From Alteribacter populi (lineage in GTDB: Bacteria > Bacillota > Bacilli > Bacillales > Salisediminibacteriaceae): 64,000 bases of DNA. A program made the position numbers and the translations under genes. The DNA lies in contig NZ_KZ293963.1 of assembly GCF_002352765.1 (NCBI RefSeq), positions 518,368 through 582,367 of the forward strand, read 5' to 3'. Below, piece after piece: positions 51,163-61,077 of the stretch (positions within the stretch are counted from its first letter, which is position 1; the number at the start of each line of letters is the position of its first letter). The notes under the pieces are model-generated. The model searched no databases and was not told the origin of the DNA. It saw nothing but the letters and a program-made list of their open reading frames with translations.

Positions 51163-52647
51163 TTGAATACTGCAACGTTTATAACGTTTATCGTTTATTT
51201 AGTAGGACTGCTTGTTATTGGTCTAGTAGCCTATCGCATGACCAATAACTTATCTGATTATGTTTTAGGCGGTCGCCGCCTCGGTGGTGGAGTTGCTGCA
51301 TTAAGTGCCGGTGCTTCTGACCTAAGTGGGTGGGTGCTTCTTGGTTTACCAGGTGCATTGTATGTTGGTGGAATGAGTGAAATGTGGATCGGTGTCGGTC
51401 TTGCTATTGGTGCCTACATAAATTGGCAATTTGTTGCCAAACGCCTTCGAATCTATACCGAAATTGCAGGTGACTCGATTACATTGCCCGATTACTTTGA
51501 AAATCGATTTCATGACCGTTCAAAAATACTTCGGGTTATCTCAGCCGTCTTTATTCTTTTGTTTTTTGCTTTTTACACTTCATCAGGTCTTGTTGGAGGA
51601 GCAATTTTATTTGAAAATTCGTTTGGCTTGGACTACACGACAGCGTTATGGATTGGTGCCATCGTCATTATTTCCTACACGTTCCTTGGCGGTTTCTTAG
51701 CGGTAAGCTGGACTGACTTTTTTCAGGGAATCCTTATGTTTCTAGCTGTCGTCATCGTTCCATTTGTTGCGGTAAGTGAAATGGGCGGCTGGTCGGAAAC
51801 GATGGGCCATGTCGGCAACATTGATCCATCACACTTAGACGCATTTTCAGGCATGACAGCAATAGGAATTATTTCCTTATTAGCGTGGGGGCTTGGTTAC
51901 TTCGGACAGCCGCACATCATCACTCGATTTATGGCTGTAAAGTCATCAAAAGAAATCCCTAAAGCCCGCTTAGTCGGGATGATCTGGCTTGTATTTGCTC
52001 TTGTTGGTGCAATGTTTGTCGGGTTAGTCGGTATTGCTTACTTTGAAAGCTTTACAAATGCACCATTAGCCGATGCGGAAACAGTATTTATTATGTTTAC
52101 GCAAGTTCTCTTTAATCCAATTGTAGCAGGGTTTTTACTCGCGGCGATCTTATCAGCGATTATGAGTACAATTGATTCTCAATTGCTTGTTTCCTCAAGT
52201 GCACTTACAGAAGACTTTTACAAAGCGATATTTAGAAAACAAGCTTCTCAAAAAGAACTTGTACTAGTTGGGCGTCTAGGTGTTGTTTTGATTGCATTAA
52301 TTGCAATTGTCCTTGCCTATAACCCAGACAGCACAGTACTTGAGCTAGTTGCTTATGCATGGGCTGGATTTGGTGCCGCTTTCGGTCCTGTTATTATCTT
52401 GTCGTTGTTCTGGAAGCGAATGACGAGAAACGGTGCAGCTGCAGGAATTGTCGTTGGCGGTTTGACCGTTATTTTATGGGCAAACCTCAATGCTATTGGT
52501 TTAGAGGGCGGGATTTGGAGCTTATATGAAATTGTTCCAGGTTTCGTTTTAGGTATGGTAGCCATTGTGGTGTTTAGTTTAATCGATTCACCACCATCAA
52601 AAGAAATACAAGCACAATTTGATTCTGTTAAAACTTCTGATATTTAA
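51163..52647 (+). CDS. putP: sodium/proline symporter
   Basis: 494 residues, TTG start with GAGGAGAG 12 bases upstream. Thirteen membrane segments of the SSS family. GGRRLGGGVAALSAGASDLSG and GLPGALYVGGMSEMWI are PutP/OpuE signatures; the Na2-site Ser/Thr lie in the AILSAIMSTIDSQLLVSSSAL segment. Imports proline with Na+, for nutrition or osmoprotection; no proline-degradation genes adjoin, which slightly favours an osmotic (OpuE-like) role. Organised with a 34-residue membrane peptide. Confidence 0.9.
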   Translation: MNTATFITFIVYLVGLLVIGLVAYRMTNNLSDYVLGGRRLGGGVAALSAGASDLSGWVLLGLPGALYVGGMSEMWIGVGLAIGAYINWQFVAKRLRIYTEIAGDSITLPDYFENRFHDRSKILRVISAVFILLFFAFYTSSGLVGGAILFENSFGLDYTTALWIGAIVIISYTFLGGFLAVSWTDFFQGILMFLAVVIVPFVAVSEMGGWSETMGHVGNIDPSHLDAFSGMTAIGIISLLAWGLGYFGQPHIITRFMAVKSSKEIPKARLVGMIWLVFALVGAMFVGLVGIAYFESFTNAPLADAETVFIMFTQVLFNPIVAGFLLAAILSAIMSTIDSQLLVSSSALTEDFYKAIFRKQASQKELVLVGRLGVVLIALIAIVLAYNPDSTVLELVAYAWAGFGAAFGPVIILSLFWKRMTRNGAAAGIVVGGLTVILWANLNAIGLEGGIWSLYEIVPGFVLGMVAIVVFSLIDSPPSKEIQAQFDSVKTSDI

Positions 52648-52682
52648 TAACTCCACAAACATTTAGCACCTTTAGCTTTCTA

Positions 52683-52716
52683 AAAAACCTCACATCATAT
52701 TGATGTGAGGTTTTTA
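52683..52716 (+). terminator. Rho-independent terminator of the symporter operon
   Basis: AAAACCTCACATCA and complement with a 3-base loop and T5, 36 bases past the stop. Confidence 0.88.
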
Positions 52717-52806
52717 TAATTTCAAGGTAGGGAATGTCATTGTCAACGGTAGGTAGAGAGAGTAAAATGAAATTATCAGACGAAGCGGACTAAAGGTGGA
52801 CTACGT

Positions 52807-53907
52807 GTGGTAAGAAAGGTACTAGCGATGAGTGCTATTATTTTAATTTTTATTGTTGCACCGATCATTATTTTAAAAAATGCTTCAGGTTCGTCGATAT
52901 TCAGACCTGAAACGACATGGGAAGAACATGAAACACCTGAAGATGCAGGGTGGTCTTCACAAAAGCTGAGTGAAGCAGAAACTTATTTTAACTCGCTGAA
53001 TTCAACGGCAGGAATAGCGATTTATAACGGAAAAGTTCTTTTTAGCTGGGGCGATGTTGCATCAAATACGAGCATACATTCCGTACGAAAAAGCCTTTTA
53101 AGTGGTATGTATGGACCGTTTATAGAAAATGGTACGATTGACTTAGATAAAACTTTAGAGGATTTAAGCATCGTAGATTTCCCACCCTTAACTGACGTCG
53201 AAAAACAAGCAACTGTTAATCACTTATTCACATCCCGCTCTGGCGTTTATTTACGAGCGGGTGAAGAATCCTGGAATATGCGAAGACAAAGGCCAGATCG
53301 AGGGACACACCCGGCAGGCTCGTTCTTTTATTATAACAATTGGGATTTTAACGTCTTGGGAACGATTTTTAATAACGAGACTGAAGTCGATTTATTTGAA
53401 AACTTTGAAAAGACGATGGCTAAGCCTTTGGAAATGGAGGACTTTTCTCTGGATTACACAGGATACCGTGAAGAAACGAGCCGGTCTATTCATCCATCCT
53501 ACCTTTTCCGAATGTCAGCCCGTGATCTTGCGCGATTTGGGCAATTATATTTACAAGAAGGGAAGTGGGAAGGAGATCAACTGATTCCTAAAGACTGGAT
53601 CAAAGAAAGTACAACGGTGAAAGCGCCTGTTTCTAGTAATCCAATTTATGATTATGGGTATATGTGGTGGGTTGCAACAGAAGGTCCACTAAGTGAACTA
53701 GGATTGTATTCTGCAGTAGGCAGGTATGGGCAATCGATTGACATTATCCCAGAAATGAACTTAGTATTTGTGCACCGTGTTGATTCCGACCGTTTGCCTT
53801 TTCGTTTTTTTCGAAGAGGCGTTTCCCAATCTAAACGGTTAACTCTTTTAGAAATGATTGTCGATGCGAAAGGGAGAGAAGCAGACGATATTCGAGATAA
53901 CTTATAG
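52807..53907 (+). CDS. membrane-anchored serine hydrolase (beta-lactamase family)
   Basis: 366 residues, GTG start with AAAGGTGGA upstream. N-terminal anchor LAMSAIILIFIVAPIIIL, catalytic Ser-x-x-Lys in SIHSVRKSLLSGM (about 92-95), Tyr-x-Asn in FFYYNNWDFN (about 178), and a long C-terminal domain ending in DSDRLPFRFFRRG. Extracellular esterase or peptidase of the class C fold. Related in fold to the hydrolase at 31989, but that one has no anchor. Monocistronic with a shared terminator. Confidence 0.82.
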   Translation: MVRKVLAMSAIILIFIVAPIIILKNASGSSIFRPETTWEEHETPEDAGWSSQKLSEAETYFNSLNSTAGIAIYNGKVLFSWGDVASNTSIHSVRKSLLSGMYGPFIENGTIDLDKTLEDLSIVDFPPLTDVEKQATVNHLFTSRSGVYLRAGEESWNMRRQRPDRGTHPAGSFFYYNNWDFNVLGTIFNNETEVDLFENFEKTMAKPLEMEDFSLDYTGYREETSRSIHPSYLFRMSARDLARFGQLYLQEGKWEGDQLIPKDWIKESTTVKAPVSSNPIYDYGYMWWVATEGPLSELGLYSAVGRYGQSIDIIPEMNLVFVHRVDSDRLPFRFFRRGVSQSKRLTLLEMIVDAKGREADDIRDNL

Positions 53908-53941
53908 AGATTGCTCTTTGTAAAAGGCCAATTACAGAAAA

Positions 53942-53976
53942 TGAGGACACTTTCTTTTTAAGTGTCCTCATCTTTT
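53942..53976. terminator. Bidirectional terminator
   Basis: GAGGACACTT/AAGTGTCCTC with a 7-base T-rich loop between the convergent hydrolase and acyltransferase genes. Confidence 0.82.
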
Positions 53977-55109
53977 TATATTCCAGGTTTTAATTGCTTT
54001 TCATTAGCAGGGCTAGTTTTTTCTTGAACAGGTGGTATTTGAAGAGCTTTGCCGTTTTTACCTACGCCGATTTTCCCAACAAAATACTGACCATGTTTCC
54101 ATTTCATTGCGAAATGAGCCGTTCCCATAGAAAGGATGACACTTGCGGTGAATAAAATAAAAATATAGCTAATTCCAAGTTGAATACCCGTTTGTTTTAT
54201 AAAATAGTCGATTGCATGAATATAAAACATATGGAGTAAATAAATCCCAAAGGAATACTGACTAACTTGGATTAAATAAGATGGAATTCGTTTCATTTGC
54301 TGGGCAATTAATAGGATGAAAAACGTAAGCGCGACAGTATGAAACAGAATGTCGATTCGTTTTGAACTGTGAACAGAGAGTAGTTCACTGTGGTAACAAA
54401 ATAAAACGAGAAAGCTTGTTAGAGCAGGTGCAATGAGGATCGGCTTTTTGTTTTTATTAATCCACTCTTTGAAACTTTCGTAATAATACCCACAATAGTA
54501 ACCGAGACTAAAGTAAAAGATCCACCCTAAGAAAGGCACCCAGTAAAAGCGCTCCCAAATATAAGTCCCATAAGGTATGGAGGGAGGAGCTGTAAAGTTA
54601 AAAACAGCAAGGTAGCCGATATTAATCAGTAAGGATATGCCTATTACTTTTTTAGGGTTCCATTTTGCAAGAAAGCGATGGAAGAACAAATGCAATAAAT
54701 AAAATTGAAAAATGATCAATACAAAGTAGCCATGAAAATCGCCAATCACTGCATTGAGTAAAAACTTTTGACTCCAATCACTGAAAGTAGCCGTGTAGGG
54801 AAGCGAGTAGAAAAAGGCCATAAATAAAAATGGAACAAATATGAACAAAAAACGTTTAGATAAAAAGCGATTTGGTATCGGCTTATTCCTATAAGAATAA
54901 GCAATGATAAGTTCTGAAATAAATATAAAAACGGGTGTACCGAAGTAAAGGAAAACTTGGATTGAATCGAACAGCATTACCATTGAGGGGCCAATGCCAT
55001 TTAGAAAAGGGGTGTGTATTGCCCTTTCAATGGAATGAAGGAGAACGATACTAAGACACGCAATACTACGCAAGAAAAATACTTCATTTATCATGTTCGG
55101 TTGTTTCAT
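53976..55109 (-). CDS. acyltransferase family 3 membrane protein
   Basis: 377 residues from ATG 55109 (GGAGAG upstream). Ten or so membrane segments. FFLRSIACLSIVLLHSIERA has the catalytic-type His of the acyltransferase-3 fold, then YFGTPVFIFISELIIAYSYR. Enzymes of this family O-acylate cell-wall polymers, sugars or exported molecules. The soluble tail (about 345-377, basic and Pro-rich) has no domain. No glycan gene cluster is near, so the target is unknown. Confidence 0.85.
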   Translation of the reverse strand: MKQPNMINEVFFLRSIACLSIVLLHSIERAIHTPFLNGIGPSMVMLFDSIQVFLYFGTPVFIFISELIIAYSYRNKPIPNRFLSKRFLFIFVPFLFMAFFYSLPYTATFSDWSQKFLLNAVIGDFHGYFVLIIFQFYLLHLFFHRFLAKWNPKKVIGISLLINIGYLAVFNFTAPPSIPYGTYIWERFYWVPFLGWIFYFSLGYYCGYYYESFKEWINKNKKPILIAPALTSFLVLFCYHSELLSVHSSKRIDILFHTVALTFFILLIAQQMKRIPSYLIQVSQYSFGIYLLHMFYIHAIDYFIKQTGIQLGISYIFILFTASVILSMGTAHFAMKWKHGQYFVGKIGVGKNGKALQIPPVQEKTSPANEKQLKPGI

Positions 55110-55255
55110 TTTTCTCTCCACCCAATCAATTCATGTAATTAAACATACGGAATGAATGTTGACCGCAATTATCGTATGTTTTCCTTTTGGAATCAATGCT
55201 TCCAAGCCATTTTAGATAATATTACAAAATTCCTCTTATTAAGAAGGGGGAAAGA

Positions 55256-55284
55256 TTGTCACTACTTAAGAAACGTTGTAAAAT
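55256..55284 (+). promoter_or_regulatory. sigma-A promoter of the amidohydrolase cluster
   Basis: TTGTCA, 17-base spacer, TAAAAT, about 125 bases before the amidohydrolase. The leader contains a small hairpin CTTGGT...ACCAAG (about 55311-55338) of unknown significance. Confidence 0.55.
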
Positions 55285-55409
55285 TATTTAGAGATACGAA
55301 AGTATGATCTTGGTTTGGTTCTTAGCTCACCAAGGTCATTTTCATTCGAATAAACTTTCAGAAATTTACTTACAACTTTCAAATTTTTATACGAAGGAGT
55401 GTGTTAGTT

Positions 55410-56708
55410 ATGACTTTTCCTGATCAATTTTACACGAAATTATTAAAAGAATATGATCATGATTCTCTTTCTTACGATGGTATTAATGGGAAGCGCTTAG
55501 CCAACCGATTGGCCACACTTTCAGCCATTGGACTGACCGAAGACCATGGGAGTCGGAGAATGGGGTATTCAAAGGAAGAACGTAATGCTAAAGAGTGTGT
55601 GAAAATATGGATGAAGGAAGCAGGACTAACTGTATTTGAAGACGGGGCTGGAAATGTGTTTGGACGCGTGGCTGGAAAAAGTGAGAAAAAGGGGACCATC
55701 CTTGTGGGATCTCACGTTGACAGCGTCCCGAATGGTGGACACTTCGACGGCCCTTTGGGTGTTCTTACAGCTTTGGAAGTCGTTGAAGCTTGGAATGAAG
55801 TTGGGTACAATCCAGAAAAATCATATGAAGTGGTCATCTTTTCTGATGAAGAGGGGTCACGCTTTAAATCTGGACTAACAGGAAGTACAGCCATGGTTGG
55901 CGATGCTGAGCGCGACAAGCTTGTAAATCTTCACGATGTGTTTGACGATCCTTTTTCAAGCGTGATCGAGAATGACGGATTATCCGTGGAAGGCTATTTT
56001 AGTTCGAAAAGAGATCTACGCCATGTAGAAGCCTTTTTAGAAGTTCATATCGAACAAGGAAAACGGTTGGAGAAAGAGAATCGACCTGTAGGAGTCGTTA
56101 CAGGAATTGCAGGGCCTTGTTGGCAGCAAGTGACTTTTACTGGAAAAGCCGGACATGCTGGAAATACTCCGATGAATGACAGGCAGGATGCCTTGGTGGC
56201 AGCAAGTGACTTTGTGCGTCAAATTTATCCTTTACCAGCTACAGTGAACGAGACCTCTGTTGCTACTGTTGGCCAGCTCCATGTAAAACCGAATGGTATA
56301 AACGTAATACCCGGTTCCGTGACGTTAACAGTCGATATTCGGGATATTTATAAAGAAACACGTGATGAACTTGTAGAAAAGATTCATAGATTGGCAGAGG
56401 AAGTTGCTCTGTTCTACGATGTACAAGCCGAGATTGATGAAAAAACGAGAATTCCTCCGGTTCCGATTCAAGATGAAATGAAAAAAAGGATTGAAGAGGC
56501 GATTTTAACTTGCCAAATACAACCTTCTTTTCTCCCGAGCGGTGCTGGTCATGATGCAATGAATTTGGGTCGCCACATTCCTGTTGGGATGATTTTCGTT
56601 CGTAGCCTTGACGGGGTCAGTCACCATCCAACTGAATGGTCTTCACTGAACGATTGTGTGTATGCCGCTCACGTATTACGAAAGACCGTGGAATCTTTAA
56701 TGAAATAA
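55410..56708 (+). CDS. M20 Zn-dependent amidohydrolase (N-carbamoyl-L-amino-acid hydrolase type)
   Basis: 432 residues from ATG 55410 (AAGGAG 10 bases upstream). Metal ligands: His and Asp in GSHVDSVPNGGHFDGPLGVL (about 97-116), Glu-Glu in FSDEEGSRFKSGLTGSTAM (about 147), His in LEVHIEQGKRLE (about 214) and a final His in GAGHDAMNLGR. LGVLTALE and HPTEWSS-type endings mark the allantoate amidohydrolase/N-carbamoylase group, which cleaves a ureido group to give an amino acid, NH3 and CO2. It is followed 19 bases later by an ATC-hydrolase-family gene. In Pseudomonas the matching pair AtcB-AtcC turns 2-aminothiazoline-4-carboxylate into N-carbamoyl-cysteine and then cysteine, so this may be the AtcC-like step. 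Confidence 0.85.
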   Translation: MTFPDQFYTKLLKEYDHDSLSYDGINGKRLANRLATLSAIGLTEDHGSRRMGYSKEERNAKECVKIWMKEAGLTVFEDGAGNVFGRVAGKSEKKGTILVGSHVDSVPNGGHFDGPLGVLTALEVVEAWNEVGYNPEKSYEVVIFSDEEGSRFKSGLTGSTAMVGDAERDKLVNLHDVFDDPFSSVIENDGLSVEGYFSSKRDLRHVEAFLEVHIEQGKRLEKENRPVGVVTGIAGPCWQQVTFTGKAGHAGNTPMNDRQDALVAASDFVRQIYPLPATVNETSVATVGQLHVKPNGINVIPGSVTLTVDIRDIYKETRDELVEKIHRLAEEVALFYDVQAEIDEKTRIPPVPIQDEMKKRIEEAILTCQIQPSFLPSGAGHDAMNLGRHIPVGMIFVRSLDGVSHHPTEWSSLNDCVYAAHVLRKTVESLMK

Positions 56709-56727
56709 TTTAAGGAAGGTGAAAGAT

Positions 56728-57510
56728 ATGACAAAGCAACCGAGTGATCAAGTCGAAAATCTTGAACCGACGACGATGTTTGAAATTACAGCAAAACTTT
56801 TTAAACATGTGAAAGCTTCTGTGAAGAGTTCGTTCTCTGACAAGGGGGATTTAGCTATAAAAGCAGGAGTTCAAGCATTGATTGAAGATCAAAAAAGTAA
56901 TCTCATCACTAGAGCTATGAAAGAGAAGGGAAGTCTTCCTGAGATTCCGTCATTAACCGAGTCCACCTTGTTTAATGAGGAAACACTCGCTTCCCCGAAT
57001 TCTATCGAAAGTACTTTTGAGAACTACAGGGATGTGCAAAAGCGAGCGGGTATTGAACCTTTTACTATGTACGCGATGATGGCAAAGGTATTTGCCCATG
57101 TTTCAAAGGCTGTTTCAGTTAAGTTTGGAGAAGAGGGCAAAGAAGCCGTGATGGAAGGGGTTCGTACTTTTGGAGAAGAGCGAGGTCGTGATATTAAACG
57201 AAGAGCCGCTGAAGTGGGCGAGCCGAACGGAAAAGACAACTATTTATCTAACTATGATATGGGGAGAAGTGAGTTGTTTGAATTTGAAACACACTTTCAC
57301 CCAACAGAGATAGAGCAAACGTTTACGAAATGTGCCTTTGCTGACCAGTGGATGAAAGACGGCATGGAAGAACACGGGATTTTATATTGTCACATGATCG
57401 ACCCTGCGGTTGCCAAAGGATTTAACCCTAATTTTGAAGTCATCCATGACCAATATGTTCTTAAAGAAGGCGTATGTCATTTCCGTTTCCAACTTAAAGA
57501 GGAAAAATAA
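56728..57510 (+). CDS. L-2-amino-thiazoline-4-carboxylate hydrolase family protein, with duplicated N-terminal module
   Basis: 260 residues from ATG 56728 (AAGGAAGG 8 bases upstream). The C-terminal part FTKCAFADQWMKDGMEEHGI, LYCHMIDPAVAKGFNPNF and CHFRF is the ATC hydrolase (AtcB) core, with Cys, Trp, the YC...D and GFNP positions. A helical module occurs twice: MFEITAKLFKHVKASVKSSF with KAGVQALIEDQKSNLITRA (about 17-70), and MYAMMAKVFAHVSKAVSVKF with EGVRTFGEERGRDIKRRAA (about 112-165). The second copy fits the family; the first looks like an extra, diverged copy. Known members open the 2-aminothiazoline ring to N-carbamoyl-L-cysteine. Neighbours support that chemistry, but the true ring substrate is unproven. 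Confidence 0.78.
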   Translation: MTKQPSDQVENLEPTTMFEITAKLFKHVKASVKSSFSDKGDLAIKAGVQALIEDQKSNLITRAMKEKGSLPEIPSLTESTLFNEETLASPNSIESTFENYRDVQKRAGIEPFTMYAMMAKVFAHVSKAVSVKFGEEGKEAVMEGVRTFGEERGRDIKRRAAEVGEPNGKDNYLSNYDMGRSELFEFETHFHPTEIEQTFTKCAFADQWMKDGMEEHGILYCHMIDPAVAKGFNPNFEVIHDQYVLKEGVCHFRFQLKEEK

Positions 57511-57592
57511 CAGTCGAATTTCTGTTTTTTGTGCTCCTTATTGAAAGAAAGTTTTGAAAAAGTGGCGTATATCATAGAAAGAAGGGATTGTT

Positions 57593-58522
57593 CTGTCACG
57601 AGCGTTTACGTATAGCTTGCTAGTTATCGTTATGGTAATTTGGGGTCTCAATGTAGTAGCCGTGAAATACCTGGTCGAACATTTCCCCCCTGTTGCGATG
57701 CAAGGGGGGAGGATATTCATTGCAGGAGTTGTCGCCATCACCGTTCTATATTTTCTAAAAGATTTAAGAAAGCTGGTTCCTAAAGAATGGGGGTTGATTT
57801 TGATCGCCGCGGTGTTCGGGCAATTGGGGCACCATGCTTTACTTGCAGTGGGTTTGGTTGAAACGACAGCTTCGAATGCTTCGTTAATTTTAGGTCTTAT
57901 ACCGATTACAACAGCGATCCTTGCTATGATTATATTTAAAGATCGCCTCACTTTTCTAAGGATCATTGGTATTTTGCTAGGATTTTCAGGTGTTGCGATC
58001 GTCGTTTTACAAAACGGGACTGGTATAGGCATCATTTCAAGAGGTGACGTATTTGTTTTTGTTTCTATGGTTTCACAGGCGATCAGCTTTATCGTAATTA
58101 AGCAGCTTACTGTGACCGTGTCATCAAAACAGCTCACAGCCGTCATGCTTTTGGTCGGATCGTTCCTACTGCTCAGTATGAGTTTCTATTTAGAACCCCA
58201 AGCCAGAACGGGATTTTCAGATGCAGCTGGGATCGTTTGGTCTGTTTTTTTCTTGTCTGCAATTTTTGCTACGGGCTTAGGTCATATTCTTTACAACAGT
58301 GCAATTCAAGAAATTGGCCCGGGTCAAACAGCCATTTTTAATAACTTAGTTCCATTTTTCGCTCTCGTTGGCTCATTTATTTTTTTAGGAGAAACGATTC
58401 TTTTCACACAAATTATTGGGTTCATTTTGATTGTAATGGGTGTTCTATTTGGAACTGGTTATGTGGAAGTTAAATGGTATGAAAAGCGGAAACGGAAAGC
58501 GTTACACAAAGAATCAGCCTAG
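57593..58522 (+). CDS. EamA/DMT family permease
   Basis: About 309 residues. Ten membrane segments; two EamA repeats, LVIVMVIWGLNVVAVKYLVE with GRIFIAGVVAITVLYF at the start and AIFNNLVPFFALVGSFIFLG in the second. Start is uncertain: the frame is open only from 57578, and the best ribosome binding site (AGAAGGG) stands 6 bases before a CTG at 57593 (SRAFTYSLLVIV); the first standard start is TTG 57617 with no site. Probably cotranscribed with the two genes before it, no terminator between. EamA of E. coli exports cysteine and O-acetylserine, which would suit a cysteine-producing cluster, but DMT substrates vary widely. Confidence 0.8.
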   Translation: MSRAFTYSLLVIVMVIWGLNVVAVKYLVEHFPPVAMQGGRIFIAGVVAITVLYFLKDLRKLVPKEWGLILIAAVFGQLGHHALLAVGLVETTASNASLILGLIPITTAILAMIIFKDRLTFLRIIGILLGFSGVAIVVLQNGTGIGIISRGDVFVFVSMVSQAISFIVIKQLTVTVSSKQLTAVMLLVGSFLLLSMSFYLEPQARTGFSDAAGIVWSVFFLSAIFATGLGHILYNSAIQEIGPGQTAIFNNLVPFFALVGSFIFLGETILFTQIIGFILIVMGVLFGTGYVEVKWYEKRKRKALHKESA

Positions 58523-58534
58523 CTAAGTAAAACC

Positions 58535-58606
58535 GCGTTAACTTCTGCCGCATGTTTTAATCTCAGGGGGGGGACCCTGGAGATGAGCGGTGTAGAGGTA
58601 GCTGTC
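58535..58606. repeat. family P palindromic repeat, copy 6 (inverted)
   Basis: GCGTTAACTTCTGCCGCATG at the left, GATGAGCGGTGTAGAGGTAG and CTGTC at the right. The nested CTTGAGAC stem has been replaced by a G8 run and CCCTGG. Confidence 0.7.
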
Positions 58607-58680
58607 GTTCTTTCGTATCTCGTAAAGAAAGCAGACATTGAAAATGAAAGAACACTTAGGTCTTCTATTTATGTTCAAAT

Positions 58681-58725
58681 CAAAAGATGGTTACGGACAA
58701 ATGTATTTGTCCGTAACATCTTTTG
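58681..58725. terminator. strong hairpin terminator
   Basis: AAAAGATG-TTACGGACAAAT and near-perfect complement with a 2-base loop, between the EamA gene and the convergent small gene behind thiC. T-rich on the plus side. Confidence 0.75.
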
Positions 58726-58762
58726 AGTAATTTATGCTATTAGCCCTAATGTTAACTGTTGT

Positions 58763-58930
58763 CTAATAATACAACACATTAACTTTATGGCAATACACAC
58801 ACTTTTCAACATATTCATTGCCAGTATAATGGTGGCTGCACTGCTGCTGGATGTTAAATAATTGACTTTCTAGAAATGTTAAACGAGTGTTTAATTTAGC
58901 TATTTCTTCTTCAATTTTATGAACCCTCAC
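58763..58930 (-). CDS. 55-residue coiled-coil/Cys-His protein behind thiC
   Basis: GTG start with GGAGGG 7 bases upstream, 17 bases after the thiC stop on the same strand, so it belongs to the riboswitch-controlled transcript. Residues 1-28 (MRVHKIEEEIAKLNTRLTFL) form an amphipathic helix; the rest has CSHHYTGNEYVEKCVYCHKV, that is C31, H33, H34, C44, C47, H48, a likely zinc site. Too short for standard gene calling. No family is recognised. It could be a stability or metal-delivery partner, or simply a passenger. Confidence 0.62.
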   Translation of the reverse strand: MRVHKIEEEIAKLNTRLTFLESQLFNIQQQCSHHYTGNEYVEKCVYCHKVNVLYY

Positions 58931-58947
58931 CTTTGACCCTCCAAAGT

Positions 58948-60735
<1,788 letters not shown>

Positions 60736-60807
60736 TTAAATCTCTCCTTAAACAATTTTTGAAAAGGGACAGATCTAGTTGACAAGCCGTATGAAAGGAT
60801 TGGACAT

Positions 60808-60843
60808 AAAAAAGCCGGCTCCATAAAATGACGGACCCGGCCT
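60808..60843 (-). terminator. riboswitch-controlled attenuator in the thiC leader
   Basis: GGCCGG-TCC paired with GGA-CCGGC, loop of 10 bases, T6, lying between the TPP aptamer and the thiC start. TPP binding should favour this terminator. Confidence 0.85.
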
Positions 60844-60884
60844 TATATGTACATCGTTGTATGATTATCAAAGATGTTAGACTC

Positions 60885-60985
60885 TAACTTCCCTACGCTG
60901 GTATGAACCAGATCAGGTCCGAAGGGTCAGGAAACTTCAACGCGCTTCCTTCTCAGCCCAACTTAATTGGACACCCCTAGTTAAA
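60885..60985 (-). ncRNA. TPP riboswitch (THI element)
   Basis: On the minus strand: TAGGGGTGTCC, GGGCTGAGAAGG, then CTGACCCTTCGGACCTGATC and TGGTTCATACCAGCGTAGGG. These are the conserved P2-P5 strands of the TPP aptamer (CTGAGA, ACCTGATC, CAGCGTAGGGAA). Located about 155 bases before thiC with a terminator between, so it works by transcription attenuation. Confidence 0.96.
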
Positions 60986-61004
60986 ACTATTAAGTTGTAA
61001 TTTT

Positions 61005-61032
61005 AGTATAAATGGTAATCAATAAAAATCAA
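61005..61032 (-). promoter_or_regulatory. sigma-A promoter of the thiC riboswitch transcript
   Basis: On the minus strand TTGATT (61032-61027), 16-base spacer, TATACT (61010-61005), about 20 bases before the aptamer. Confidence 0.6.
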
Positions 61033-61077
61033 AGGATTATTTTGGAAACTATAGTTAATAGTTCTTTAGTTGCAGTG

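Noticed and set aside
57538..58146. A 202-codon minus-strand frame opposite the EamA gene.
   Set aside because: Antisense shadow; composition rich in Thr/Ile/Pro as expected from reversed hydrophobic codons, no start signal.
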